A stretch of 64,000 nt of DNA from Entomortierella parvispora (Eukaryota > Mortierellomycota > Mortierellomycetes > Mortierellales > Mortierellaceae). The first letter of the stretch is position 1. Every line of letters begins with the position of its first letter. Made by a program: the position numbers and the translations under genes. The stretch spans positions 1,674,001-1,738,000 of the forward strand of contig OY752147.1 in assembly GCA_963573315.1 (NCBI GenBank), written 5' to 3'. The notes below the pieces were generated by a model. The model was not told where the DNA came from. It saw nothing but the letters and a program-made list of their open reading frames with translations, and did no database searches. Shown here piece by piece: positions 1 to 11,266 of this stretch.

Positions 1-2464
1 TTGGTGTTGCGGGTACTGCAGGTACAGCAGGCACAGCGGTTGTGAACTTTGAGCAGGAATCATCCACGGAGGCACTCACTGTCGCATGCCTCGTCAGGCT
101 TGGGGTCGGTGGAGGCGTCGGAAGCTGTTGCCCCTTTGCAGAGAGAGCAGAAGTTGACTTCATACCGACTGACTTTGTACTGCGGCGGTCATCGCTTAGG
201 GAGGAGGTTGAGCTTATTATTGGAACCCCACTTACAACCATATTTCTTGGAGCACCAAAACCGCCATTGGGGTTCGATATAGCGTTGACTTTGAGGCCTC
301 CTGTGGTGGGCAAGAGACGTCTCAGGTGAACAGCTTCTGGGAATTGCTTGTAAAACTGCTTATCATCCACTGGGCGCAACGAGTCCAAAACGACAATGGA
401 GAGCAGGATCAAAAAGGTTCTGAACTCAACTGGGAACGTGTCTGGATTATGGAGCTCAAAGTCGCCCTTCTTCATGACGGGGCCCGAATTAAGGCGGTAC
501 TCTGAAATCAATTGCAGGTATCGGTTCGAATCAAAAGGTGACGGGACTCCGAGCGAGATGGTAGGATAGGGGTTTCCGGGGTTATCCATGCCCGTGCCAT
601 GGAAAATGTTTGACAAGGGCTTGGGCTGAGAAGGCTTAAAACAGGATTCGCCTCCGCACATTTGAAAGGTGGTGATTCGGTATTGGTCCTTTTGTTTCCT
701 GTACTCTGTCACGAAGTCGTCATCTTTCCAACGGAAGACAAACCGGGCGGCGGGTTCACTTGGGTCCGAAGCCGCTTTTTTCTTATTGTCCTCCATCACA
801 ATCCTGATTTGACGTTTGGTCAACATCTCAGTCGCAGTGAGGTTACCCCAGGTCGAGGTGCGTCCAATCATGGTCCAGATCGGTGTATTGGTGACATTGA
901 CTCGTAAAGAATCCTGCTCTTGACCGATATGTCGCCCAGGATGGAAATAAAGCAAAGACCCATGCTTGTTGAACACGTTGGTCTTGCGAGGATCCATTGT
1001 ATCATGAGTCAGCCTGTACAGGTCAAAGTAAGCTTCGGGAACCAAATGTGGACGCGTGATTGCCTGAGGATCTCCGTAAATAGTGCCAGTTCTGGGGTCC
1101 GTATCATAGAATGGCAAATCTCCATAATCAAAGTCAGCAGGGATGGACTCATAGCCAAATTGACTGAAATCTTGCTGGTGGTCTGGCGTCGACGCCTGGG
1201 TTACCGCTGCTGGGAGACTTGGCACCTGAGGTACTGCAGATGAAGAGCCAGCCGAAGTCAAGGAGGGGCGTTGAAATGATGCTGGAGTGGTAGAGGCTCG
1301 GTTCAAGGACGGTTTAATGAATCCAGACCCAGACCCAGACCCGGAACCTGATCCGGAGCCATAAACAAACCCAGAGCTCGAACCAGCGGCAGAGCTAGAT
1401 CCTGCGCCTGCTCCGGACCCATGCGAGTACTGCGCTGATGCCGAAGCAACTCTAGGGTGAGAAACTGAACTTGATCCTGCCCCAGAGCTGGAGCCCATGA
1501 CGGAGATGGACCGGGATGCCTTGCCTCGCGCACCAGGACCAGACATTGCCGAGACAGTTGCAGGTTGGGCTTTGGCTGAAAATGCAGGGGTTGAGGACAA
1601 GGATGCCGGGGCCCTCGATTGCGCGCCTCCATCTATCCCCTCCTCTTCCCCTTCCTCCTCCTCCTCAACTGAAGAAAGCGAGGTTAGGGATGAAGCATCG
1701 GACGATCTGCCATTCGAAGAGTTGTAGAAATCGGATTTTGACGGCGAGTTGGATGTCGTGGAGACAAATGCGCCCTTGCCCTTATCTTTGCCTTTTCCTT
1801 TGCCTTTGGCAATATCGTTTCCGCTATGGCCATTTCCGTACCCATCGTACTCGTCATCGTCGCTGCTGCGGCCGTAGTCGAAGGTCGAGACACTCTCTTT
1901 TCCCTTTCCTTTTCCCTTGCCATTCGTGGGAAGAAGAATGTCGGGTGACTGGGCTGATGGGGGCGCTGCTGCGCTGTGATTGGCTACCGTCTTCATGTAA
2001 CCTGCCCTGTGTCCATGGCCATATTGCTCTCGGTCGACATTATCCTCGTCTGTGTCCAGGGCGATAACTTTGCCCTTGTCCTTGCCGCTACTGTTGCTAC
2101 TGTCCTCGACAGCCTTGCCCTTGCCCTTGCCCTTGCCCCTGTCAGAGATGTTATGTGAAAGTGATTCTGTTGAGGACGAGGGCGATGACTCTACGGACGA
2201 TGACCGGAACGAAGCCGACGACACACTCGAGCTTGGGGATCCATCTGGGCGACCCATTGTCGCATTATCCATGGCCGACCCTGGGGGGCTTGTGGCAATC
2301 GTATGCACCGAAACGATCGGTCTTTTGGTCAGTGGGGTAGGGACTGCAGCGCCAATGCGATGGTCGCTATGGATTGAAGACGCTGCTGCTGTGGAGGCTA
2401 CTCCGGTCATCACGGTGTTGGTATCTGAGGATGGAGAGAGTTCAATGGATATTCTGGAGGGCAT
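1..2464 (-). CDS. Large low-complexity protein of unknown function, 3' end outside window
   Basis: Open on the minus strand from an ATG at 2464 (MPSRIS...) to the window edge with no stop, so at least 821 residues. The first ~440 residues are Ser-rich and carry two (Gly-Lys)n blocks, an acidic run (EEEEEGEEEG) and a (Gly-Ser)n stretch. After that the sequence becomes ordinary and looks folded for about 200 residues, with blocks such as LPFYDTDPRTGTIYGDP, TPIWTMIGRTSTWGN and RFVFRWKDDDFVTEYRK. It then returns to Ser/Thr-rich sequence. The pattern (small beta-rich core ending in an F-x-W strand) recalls fungal tubby-like/DUF6593-type lipid-binding domains, but this is a weak resemblance. No signal peptide is visible. 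I do not recognise the gene. No introns are needed in the visible part. Confidence 0.75.
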   Translation of the reverse strand, partial: MPSRISIELSPSSDTNTVMTGVASTAAASSIHSDHRIGAAVPTPLTKRPIVSVHTIATSPPGSAMDNATMGRPDGSPSSSVSSASFRSSSVESSPSSSTESLSHNISDRGKGKGKGKAVEDSSNSSGKDKGKVIALDTDEDNVDREQYGHGHRAGYMKTVANHSAAAPPSAQSPDILLPTNGKGKGKGKESVSTFDYGRSSDDDEYDGYGNGHSGNDIAKGKGKGKDKGKGAFVSTTSNSPSKSDFYNSSNGRSSDASSLTSLSSVEEEEEGEEEGIDGGAQSRAPASLSSTPAFSAKAQPATVSAMSGPGARGKASRSISVMGSSSGAGSSSVSHPRVASASAQYSHGSGAGAGSSSAAGSSSGFVYGSGSGSGSGSGSGFIKPSLNRASTTPASFQRPSLTSAGSSSAVPQVPSLPAAVTQASTPDHQQDFSQFGYESIPADFDYGDLPFYDTDPRTGTIYGDPQAITRPHLVPEAYFDLYRLTHDTMDPRKTNVFNKHGSLLYFHPGRHIGQEQDSLRVNVTNTPIWTMIGRTSTWGNLTATEMLTKRQIRIVMEDNKKKAASDPSEPAARFVFRWKDDDFVTEYRKQKDQYRITTFQMCGGESCFKPSQPKPLSNIFHGTGMDNPGNPYPTISLGVPSPFDSNRYLQLISEYRLNSGPVMKKGDFELHNPDTFPVEFRTFLILLSIVVLDSLRPVDDKQFYKQFPEAVHLRRLLPTTGGLKVNAISNPNGGFGAPRNMVVSGVPIISSTSSLSDDRRSTKSVGMKSTSALSAKGQQLPTPPPTPSLTRHATVSASVDDSCSKFTTAVPAVPAVPATP

Positions 2465-5400
2465 TGATGTTCTATATGAATGAAAGAGTGAATAAAGGGA
2501 TGGCGGCGAGTGCGCAGGATAATAAAGAGGTCTGGGTTTTTGAAACTGTCAGCAAAGAGTCCTCGGAGACAGGAGCACAAGCAAGAAAGGGGAATCCGGC
2601 CAGCAGGTCAGTCTGCCAGCACGAGCAAAGGCAATGCGGCCAATGGGCCGCTGTTGCTGCAACAATGAGCCATTACCTTGAGACAAGCACTCCAGGTGTG
2701 AGAGTCAGGAGAGGGGACAGAAAGTATTCAGGAGGGCCGGACAGAGATGAGCAGGTAAGTGAAAGAGGAAGTGTGTGTGTGCGTGTTGGTTTTGACAAAC
2801 TTGGGGGAAGGAGGATGCAGAGGCAGGTAGGAAGAAACAAGAAAGTAAGCAACAGAAAAGGAAATGGGTAGGAGGCTAATGACAGAATGAAAGGATGAAT
2901 GGGGAAGCAACAAGAAGAAAAAAAGAATGGAAGAAACAAGGCCGTCTTTTGTTCCCACCAAACCTGCCCTCTCCCTCACTTTCTCCTTCTCTTTCCCTCG
3001 CACACACGACAAGACAGCAAAGGCGCAACTGCAGACACCGAGACGGGTCTGCTCGTCGGCTTGCCTGCCATGACGGCAAGTTAAGCCAAACACAAGAAAC
3101 AACGGCGTATCGATCCCTTTCGGGTCTTTGTTCCGAGATGGTAGTGATATGCCTGTCCTCACGACCATTGAGCGAGGAGACGAATCGGCTGCACCCGTCA
3201 AAAGTCGACGCACTGTCTCTCTCGAATAGTCGGGTTGTTTGCTTCGCACTACCTGGGAAGCAAGTTCAGGGCCACGCACGCAGCCACTTTGGCGCTTGAT
3301 GCTCTCCACGGCTTGGTCATCATCGAAGCACTGCAGTTGGGCGTAATGATCTGAGAAATGAACCGAATCAATCGTTTTCCCGCTGGCTTACTCGCTCTGT
3401 CATCGCCAACAGCCGTTCGCAGCGGTCAGATCGCCTTCTTTTTGGATGTTGCGCAGGAGAATCCTTCGGGGTCTGGGGAGCTACTTACGTCGCCCGTACT
3501 TTTGTTCATGGTTGATCTTTGGTGGATCGATTCGTTGCTCCCCTGAGAACAAAAAAGAACACATGCCCTGTTCGCGAGTGTGTCCACCGCAAGATGCCTA
3601 GACTAACTCTGCCGCCGTCCCTCCCTCGTCATTGTCGCCCTCAATAACTCCCTCATCAACAAAATGTTTCTCAATTGAAAACATCGTCACCAAGAACAGA
3701 CGTCGGGCAGTCCATTTGCGGTGCTGGTTCTTATGCTCTGCAGCCCGACGACAACTCAAAACAGCGAGGGGTGGAAAAGGGAAGAGTCTCCAGGATACGA
3801 ATTGTGGGTCAGTCATGTCTTCGATGGGGTCTTGTTTGTGTGGGTGTGCTGTTGTTGTTGTTATTGTTGTAGTGTGCATGCAGAGCGTCTTTGGCGCAAA
3901 CACATCAAAAAGTTCTCATCATGGACAACAAGGCTGCTGGCTGGGCCACAAGAAACAAAAATCAAGCGACGAGGGCACGGGATAGTTGGGCGACAACATT
4001 GCTCGGATCTGCTTCCGGCAAGACCAGTGTAAATCATGTTGGGCTGGTGATGAGAGGATGATGAGGCGGATGATGTTTTCTTCATAAAAAGAGGGGGTGA
4101 TTATTGTGGCCACTTCCACCACGCTCCGAAAACCCTGTTCTGTCCTAGGGAAAAAGGAGTGGAAATGCAGGCCTTGGACTTCCGTCCAATTGACGGACAG
4201 CTCAGATTCACACCCGTCACCTTGCACACCTGCTGTACTGTACAGGAGAAATAGCGGGTACCCCAGAACAGAAGTGCTCACCCTATTTTTTGAGTCTCCT
4301 GGTTTTGTTTTCACACCTTGTTGCCCTTGTTCTCATTCCCAAGTCCTTGGACCTTGCATCTTTGTAGTTCTTAGTGGTAGGACAAGGTCATGGGAGGCGA
4401 CAAGTCGACAACAGCGGCAACACCCACAAATGAAGACCAATCAGTCGTTGGTGCAGGAGCGAAAATAAAAAGAGCTATCTGAGCACAGGGGTGTGCAAAA
4501 ACTGCACACCGTCTGGTCACCAAAAATCACCAAGCTCTTTTGTATCGAGATGGTCTGTACCGACAGCAAGATACATCCATAGTGTCACCTGTGATTCATT
4601 CCCACCAACCCAGTAGAGTGCAAAGAGGAAGAGAAACTAGGCGAGGGTTGTCTCTTGTTGGGTGGTCAGCTCATGACCGTGAGAAAGCTCAACGTTCGGT
4701 CAAGCATGGGAAACAGGTCATCGACGTCCTTTGTGTGAGTTCCGAAGGTTGAGTGGGCCGACAGTATCCGTTTACCGAAAATGTTCAAGCCACGTTTTCC
4801 CCGCATGTTCATGTACTGTACATCTCGGAAGTCTGCTGACACTGCATAGCGCTTGCATTGCAGCTGAATGCATGTTCAAGTGGGTTGGAAGGACTTTCGG
4901 TACCCTTGAATGTCAGACAAATGATTTTGTGCCCTCAAGAGATGTCACGAGAAACTACTGTGGCTGCAGTGTACAATACCGCACATCTGATCCAAGGTGC
5001 CAATGGAACCATCTAGCACTTCCAGCTCTTCCGTTTGTGATCAGCTTTTGACTTTCACGAAGCTTTTGTTGTGCAGCTGCAGATGGGAGGATTGACTTGC
5101 ACATTTGTTGATTGGGTCTTCCAGAGCATCCGTTGATTCGAATCAACCAGCTCAACGCCCGCTCCCTCAGCTCCCTCAGCGCGAGCAAGGGGCGCCAAAC
5201 TGCGCTTTTGCTTTTGCTCACTTTTTTGTCTCGTTTGTCGGTTTCCATTGTTGATTTTCGCCCAATTGCCTCTTCTTGTTCACAATGTGATTGTTCTTGT
5301 CCAATGGTCCGTGATCTGAGAAAATAACAAGAAATTTGCAAGATTTCCAAGGCGTGATTGCTATCTTCAGTGCGGACGAAAATATAGCAATATAGCAGGA

Positions 5401-6613
5401 AAGAGGAGAATGTTGGCACGCAAAGAGCAATGCGTTTTGTGCAATGATCACCCAGGTGAGTTTAAGTCAGAGGGAAGGAAGTGGAGGGAAAGAGGGGTCA
5501 GTGCATCACCAATTGCTCGCTCTCTGCTGTTATGAAAGATTCAATCACATTGTCGCGTCGTGCACATGCACAAGGACACTTGCTGTCAATGTTTTTCTCT
5601 CTGCCAGTGAATTGAAGAGAGACGATCTGGCAGCTCCCTCTTCAACTCCAAACGGAAAAAAAGAGAGAATAAAAATGCGATCGGGTGTTTGAATGAGCAA
5701 TTGCAAGAATAATTATGAGTCCGTGAGGACTGACAGAGAATAGTTCGCAGGTTGATGAGCCCGCTTGTTGGATGCTCTTATTTTCTTTGCTCTTCGCTGT
5801 TGCTACTCCTGGGGTCTTCATCCTCTCTCATGGTTGTTGTTTTGCTTGCTGAGAATTTGACCGTGAAACTGTTTTGAGTTCTTCTGGCCCTAACGTCTCC
5901 CTGTGTCCATTTTTGCTGGACCACAAAAGATGACAGAACACAAATTTAATCAACTAGTCTCATGTCTCTGCACACTCCCAAGAGTGTCATGAGAAGGCCC
6001 AGAACAAACAAGCCCTTATCCGGGACCAAGAGAGTGGCTGGCTTAGGCAAAGTTCTGCCGTAGAGCGCCAATTGCAATTGGGTTCATTGACGTCGCTTTG
6101 CCATTGGCAAGCATCGAAGGGGCTCTCATACCAGTCCTTGACCTCGCCTTTTGACTATGGACTTGTACCAAGCGAGCAACTTCTCTCCCTCGGCTCTTTA
6201 CTTCCATGGCATATGGAGGGGCATGTGGTAGAGACTGAGAGAATACAGTCCTTGGTTCCATCCTGGCAAGTCGACGCCCGCGGGAAACATCTCGGTCAAC
6301 ACCGTTAACGCCCACACTCTTTTCCTCTGCTGTCTCCTGATATTGTTTTTTTGTCTCTTTTCTCGGTCTCCTTCCTGTCTTTACCTTGCCCGCTTCTGAA
6401 ACTCTCGACTTCATTCCTCCTTCCCAAACCCATTCTCATCTCTAGATCTTTCATCTCCAACCTGTCGAATCTCATTCCTCTCTTTTATTAATTCACATCA
6501 ACTTCCCCACATGGCGCTTCAGTCCTGAGCTCGGTTACACTCTTTTATCCTCCCCAGCTCGCCTCACCTCGCACACCTGCGCCTAACCTTTACTTAATAT
6601 CATCACATCACCC
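2465..6613. other. Long intergenic region, no supported gene
   Basis: About 4.1 kb between two divergently transcribed genes. All open frames are short and low in complexity, and none joins into a convincing spliced product. The stretch next to the minus-strand gene (2700-3080) is purine-rich on the plus strand, as expected for its 5' UTR/promoter. 6340-6610 is pyrimidine-rich, as expected for the leader of the plus-strand gene. A perfect 7-bp inverted repeat (GGTGTGC...GCACACC) lies at 4490-4510. No tRNA or rRNA was recognised. Confidence 0.6.
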
Positions 6614-8779
6614 ATGCTATCAAGCATTGAGAGCAAAGCAAACACTCTTTCCCAACCTCAATCCTCAACCTCCAGTTCTTTCTCTCCCTCGTCGTCCTTC
6701 CCCTTGTATTCCGTTGCATCCCGTCGTCTCTCCTCCCCACGGACGCGTCGTCTCCGGCGCGTTCTCTTCAGTCTCGGTCTCATCCTTCTATCAACCCCCG
6801 GACAGTTTCGGACAGCAGTTCTGACCGAGGCAGTAACTTGTTTAAGTCCCAGTCCTGACGATACTGCTAAAGCCGGGCAATCCTTGTTCTTGAGCTGGAC
6901 CGTTTCGGACCTCGACACGTACCTCTTTGATAGCCTTACTGCCACTCTCCTCTGCCTGGACGTTGGGGCGGACCAATGGACAGAAGTTTCGACCCTTTTC
7001 CAGAACCAAGGTCTCCTTTACAACCTCGGCCTCTTCCCCTTCAAGTTACCCAACTGTGGACCCGACGCCGACACGGCGGCCATCCGAATTACAGCTGAGG
7101 GCTTCTCGGGAAACATCCAGGAAGATTCCTCCTGTATCTTCAACATCCAGCAGGTCGCAGCTTCTATAGCCCCCTCTCCGCTACCGCCTCCCATTGTTCC
7201 ATCCACTGGAGCGCCATTGTCAAAGTCACCTCACTTTATCACTGCTGCACCTGGTTCTCAGTCGACACCTTCTGCAAGTACACCTCTCACTACCGCACCA
7301 CAATCGTCTAGCACCTCAGGATCCCCTTCGCCTTCACCTTCACCTTCACCTAACCCAGAGACTAGCTCAGTATTAGGATCTGGAGGGGACGGCTCTCCAT
7401 CTGTAGGGCCTTCCGTTCATCCGACTTTTCTGCCGCCGGTACCCCCCGCCGGTGGGAATGGGAATGGGGGAGGCGTGAATGGAAATGGGGTTGGCGGAGG
7501 CGGAGGTATCGAAGCTCTAGGTGATGGCAAAGGCAAAACCCTCGATGCTGCCCTGGGATCCATCGGCATGGCTGCCTGTCTTGCTGCCGTCGTCGTGTCG
7601 CTGCTGGTGATCCGTCGTCGTCGCAGACGTCGTGCTGAAGGCAGAGAGAAGACCTTGGACCGATCCATCGGCTCCAGCGGAGCAGAAGGCGGTGTCATGA
7701 AGGAGGCCAAGCGCCGGATACGACTTCAACGACGCCCCACAGAGGGCTACTTTTTCCAGATGGAAGATGAAGATGAGGATGCAACAGAGATTAGCGAAAA
7801 GGACCACGTCGTGATCACCAGCAGGGACATGGAGGCGTCTCGGGAAGAAACAACTCTGTCAGCAACGCACAGAGAAGCAGCAGTAACAAACATCGAGGGC
7901 GCGGGGGTTCTACAGGCGCCACTCGAGCCTTCGCGTCCGCCAATTGCGTTGCTTACAAGCGTCAAGCGCCGTTCGTCTGTGCCGTCCATAGGAATGTCCT
8001 CGCACAGCTACACAATGTCGACAATGAGATCAAGCCTCGAGACCTCCACCGTAGTCCGCGAGTACTGGGCCGCATCGATGGCGGCGAGAGCAGAACGTCG
8101 GATGGCGGACGGAACTTTTTCATCCAGAGGACTGGAGGATGGATACGGATATGAAGAAGGTTCTATCTTTGGAGACAAGAGCCGGGACTCTGACTCTCGA
8201 ATGGCCGACATTTTGAGCTTGCGGACCAATGGAACAGGAGATAGCCTCAGAGGCACAGTGCGCCGCCAATTTAGCAGGAATACCTTGAACTCGGTGCTCG
8301 ATGAATCGTCCTCGTTTGGACACCGTCGTTCCATGACCATGAGTCTCTCCAGTACACCCGACAGTATGATGTTGTCTGAGGAAGAATTCTTGGAACGCTT
8401 ACACATACAGCAACTTCAGCAATTGCAATATCACCATGAACAACAATACCTTCAGCATCCCCAGGATTACAGCTACGAGCGACAACATTATTCCCAGTAC
8501 ATCCCACAATCTTCGGGGGATTATCAGCCATCTCTGAACAGCTACCGGACTAGCTCTGTACCTTCGCTCACGTCTACCAACGATCCTTTCAAGACTTTTG
8601 ACTCGAATGAAATTGTTTTGGACGTGGACCCATTCTCGGACAGCAGGGCTGTCTCTCGAGCCTCGGTACACTCCGAAAAAGTTGCTGATAGCGGCGAGCG
8701 CCTAGAGTTACCAGTGGCTCCATCAGACCGGACCAACACGGATCTGCTTGGTTCATTCCCTGACCCACCCGTCGCTTAG
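6614..8779 (+). CDS. Type I membrane protein with Kre9/Knh1-like ectodomain (paralogue of 46198-48531)
   Basis: Single exon, 721 aa. A hydrophobic segment near residues 50-65 fits a signal peptide or anchor. The next ~110 residues resemble the Kre9/KNH Ig-like fold of fungal cell-wall proteins: a G-Q-S-L-x-L-S-W strand, a Cys-bearing strand (LLCLDV), a P-N-C-G turn and A-I-R-I. A Ser/Thr/Pro/Gly-rich stalk follows, then one membrane segment (about 315-332, IGMAACLAAVVVSLLVI), an Arg-rich stop-transfer and a ~380-residue cytosolic tail. The tail has a YWAASMAARAER block near residue 480, SSVPSLTSTNDPF near 647 and a terminal FPDPP. These three blocks are shared with the paralogue 40 kb away. 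Layout suggests a wall-facing receptor or sensor with a signalling tail. Function is inferred; I know of no characterised orthologue. Confidence 0.9.
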   Translation: MLSSIESKANTLSQPQSSTSSSFSPSSSFPLYSVASRRLSSPRTRRLRRVLFSLGLILLSTPGQFRTAVLTEAVTCLSPSPDDTAKAGQSLFLSWTVSDLDTYLFDSLTATLLCLDVGADQWTEVSTLFQNQGLLYNLGLFPFKLPNCGPDADTAAIRITAEGFSGNIQEDSSCIFNIQQVAASIAPSPLPPPIVPSTGAPLSKSPHFITAAPGSQSTPSASTPLTTAPQSSSTSGSPSPSPSPSPNPETSSVLGSGGDGSPSVGPSVHPTFLPPVPPAGGNGNGGGVNGNGVGGGGGIEALGDGKGKTLDAALGSIGMAACLAAVVVSLLVIRRRRRRRAEGREKTLDRSIGSSGAEGGVMKEAKRRIRLQRRPTEGYFFQMEDEDEDATEISEKDHVVITSRDMEASREETTLSATHREAAVTNIEGAGVLQAPLEPSRPPIALLTSVKRRSSVPSIGMSSHSYTMSTMRSSLETSTVVREYWAASMAARAERRMADGTFSSRGLEDGYGYEEGSIFGDKSRDSDSRMADILSLRTNGTGDSLRGTVRRQFSRNTLNSVLDESSSFGHRRSMTMSLSSTPDSMMLSEEEFLERLHIQQLQQLQYHHEQQYLQHPQDYSYERQHYSQYIPQSSGDYQPSLNSYRTSSVPSLTSTNDPFKTFDSNEIVLDVDPFSDSRAVSRASVHSEKVADSGERLELPVAPSDRTNTDLLGSFPDPPVA

Positions 8780-9066
8780 TGCCCCCCTGCATTAGCATCG
8801 GCTGTCTTTTTTTCGTCATCCGCTCCTTTCTTGATAGTTCCCTCGTCTTTCCTCCCCTGACCTTACATATACCAGACAGACACGCACATTTATGAAAGAG
8901 AAATAACACGAGTGTAGCAAAAAAATCATCGTCCCGCTTTGCAACATGAAGATCGGTCGATCAGTGTTTCATAATCTCTGTTCGCAAGTCTATGGGGTGG
9001 TATATGAAATATCCTCGCTCCGTCTATCTCTCTTCATCTCTTCTCCTCCTCCTGCTCCTCCTCCTG

Positions 9067-10052
9067 TCATGAGGCATAGAGTCCATTTTCCAGGATCAAT
9101 TTCTTGACTGAGGGTGTTACGCATCGATCAACTAAGGCCCAGTTTTGTTCCTTGACCGCATTTCTCACCACTGTGGAGGACATTTCTTTAATCTCCATCG
9201 TACGATTAATATTCTCACCCTGACTTCCCGTGTTGATACTCTTGCCCTCATCCATGGTTATAAGTTGGTTTCCTTCTGCATCCTTGATATCTGCCTCCTG
9301 TAAGACCACTTCCTCGTTTTCCTCTGTAATGTCAACCAGAGTGACTTTGTCACCATGTCCACTGGACTGGACAAATTCCATCATCTCTTCACGCGTACCG
9401 TAACCGGGTCTGGAGGAGCAGATCACATCACACTGCTCAAAGAACGGGGCCATATCTGCGTGAACATCCTTGTAGTATTTTGGGTCAAAGAGCCTTGTCA
9501 TTGTGTCATGACCCATGATCCAGGACAACTGAATTGTATTGGCTGGGTAGTGATCCAAGATTGGTTGTGCCTTGTCCATGAATCTCGCGTGGATCTATTT
9601 GGGCAGAATCCGGGTCAGGAACGGAAGCAAAGATATTGATCAGAGGTGGGAAGAAGAGGGATCTTTGTGCTTACTGTCAACCCAACGGCCATGTGTCTAA
9701 CAGCGGGATCATCCTTTTCATTGCGAATGGCATCCATGGCCATGGCCTCCATCATTTCCAATCGCTCGATTGCGCTGGCTCCTGTCTGTCCTTTGTCGAC
9801 ATTGTTTGTAGCAAGGAGAAGCAAAACGGCGTCGCATCCGACCTTAGATGCGGCTTTCAAAAGATGGTAATGGGCCTTTGTGGGCGGGTTAAACGAGGAA
9901 TCCAGAACGGCGATTCGGGTCGGGCGCGTGGTTGAGGGGGGCCGCTCGGCAGAGAAGGGCCAAGACGAGTTCGCAGTCAAAGTCGTCTGAAACGGTTTAG
10001 GTAGCGGACCTTTGGCTTTTGCCAGGGCGAGCTGCAGGAATGGTTTCCGCAT
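9067..10052 (-). CDS. POF1: POF1-type nicotinamide-nucleotide adenylyltransferase
   Basis: Two exons: 9675-10052 and 9067-9594, with an 80-nt intron (GTAAGC...TAG), giving 301 aa. Nucleotidyltransferases of this family join NMN and ATP to make NAD. The N-terminal nucleotide-binding signature DSSFNPPTKAH (residues 51-61) has the expected GxFxPxTxxH form with Ser for the first Gly. Near the C-terminus MSSTVVRNAV matches the ISSTxxR motif. The sequence across the splice reads VGLT-IHARFMDKA in frame. The open frame could extend upstream to 10115, but the ATG at 10052 (MRKPFLQ) gives a family-like start. The size is close to yeast Pof1. It runs tail to tail with the membrane-protein gene, 287 bp apart. 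The family is secure; the specific Pof1 assignment rather than Nma1 is less sure. Confidence 0.85.
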
Positions 10053-11266
10053 GGTCTGATTGATTTGGATGAGAGGAAACGAAATGATTAGAGTAAAATG
10101 AGACGTGATTATCAAAATTTACACATACTCTGGACAATCAGTCCCCTGCCAGCAAACGCCGTCTTTGCTATTGCTTCGATCGCCTTTCAAGCAAAGGCCG
10201 TGCAGTCTGTCGCTGCAATAACTGAGCGCTGATGCTGTCCATCTGCCGCTGCCCATCTGCCGCTGCCCCAATTCTTTGTCCGCGATGAACGCGACTTTTT
10301 AGGGAACATTGCTGTGCCGTTGTGAACCCGAGTCAGAGCTGACATAGGGAACAAAGGAACACAAAAAGGTTTGAGAGACACCATGGCACGCCGAGACACC
10401 GAGTCCGACAGTCTGTTTTGGATTGAAGTGATCGCTGACCTCGTTTCTCCAGGGGCGGCAGAGCGACATGGTCCACCAACTGTCAACCACCAAGCAGACA
10501 AACTGGCGAGGCGTTCGGTCGGAAGCAACTGCTGTGCCTCGGCTCTCAATGTACACGATGACGACGATGCTCGGGGTGTATGGTCTCTCACTCCTTCTGC
10601 AGCGCCTTCTTTACCTTCTTGCCTTCTGGGCCATACCCCTGACCCCACGCCCTCTTGCCTCAACAAAAGCAAGGGCAGAAATGATTGAACCACTAGCAGT
10701 GCAAACACAGAATATTGCTCTGTAGTTCTCATTTGTGGTTGCTGGGTATCCTTCCTGCAGGACACCACAACCGTTTCAAAACAAATCGCAAAAACCGCGA
10801 TTCCAGGTAAAAGCACATGGAGCTCGTGCCTCGTGCGACCTGTGTTCTCACTCCGAATGTCGCGAGTTTCGAGACTCTCGATTGTCGGGCCTCTTGTTAA
10901 TTTCGGTAGTGCGATTTTAGCCGTCTGACAAGCCTTGTCTGCGTTTACCATATACTGCGTTCCAGTTTCACTAGTTTGCCCCTGGCTTGTTGGTTCCTGA
11001 AAACGCTGGGCGCAACTTTGTCTTTTACCGGGAATTTGTCATTCAGTGGAAATCATATAAAAGAGCATCGTCCACACGAGAAAGGATCTTTGAATTCCTC
11101 TTTTCCCCTCCACTTCCTCTGCATCTCGCACTACATCCTGCTCTAACGACCCACAAGCAGACTTGTCCCCTCTTTCCTCTCCTCTCATCCATTAACCCCC
11201 TAATCCCCTCCTTCTCATCGACGAACCAATCTTTTGCACATCAAAAAAGAATACACATTCGTAATC
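10053..11266. other. Intergenic region between divergent genes
   Basis: Separates the adenylyltransferase (-) from the LPMO-like gene (+). The 254-residue minus-strand frame within it (10187-10951) has no recognisable domain and shuffled-looking composition, so I treat it as chance. A TATA-like element lies at about 11053-11061 and the leader downstream is CT-rich, consistent with the promoter of the plus-strand gene. Confidence 0.55.
11053..11061 (+). promoter_or_regulatory. TATA-like box upstream of LPMO-like gene
   Basis: A CATATAAAAG-type element about 210 bp upstream of the ATG at 11267, followed by a CT-rich leader. The distance would allow a 5' UTR of roughly 180 nt. Identified from the motif alone. 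Confidence 0.45.

Noticed and set aside
2728-3309. 193-residue minus-strand frame as a separate protein
   Set aside because: Poly-Phe/Leu/Ser translation of a CT-rich leader upstream of the 2464 start; no features of a real protein.
10187-10951. 254-residue minus-strand open frame as a gene
   Set aside because: No domain, no splice context and composition like translated non-coding DNA; it lies in the promoter interval of two real genes.
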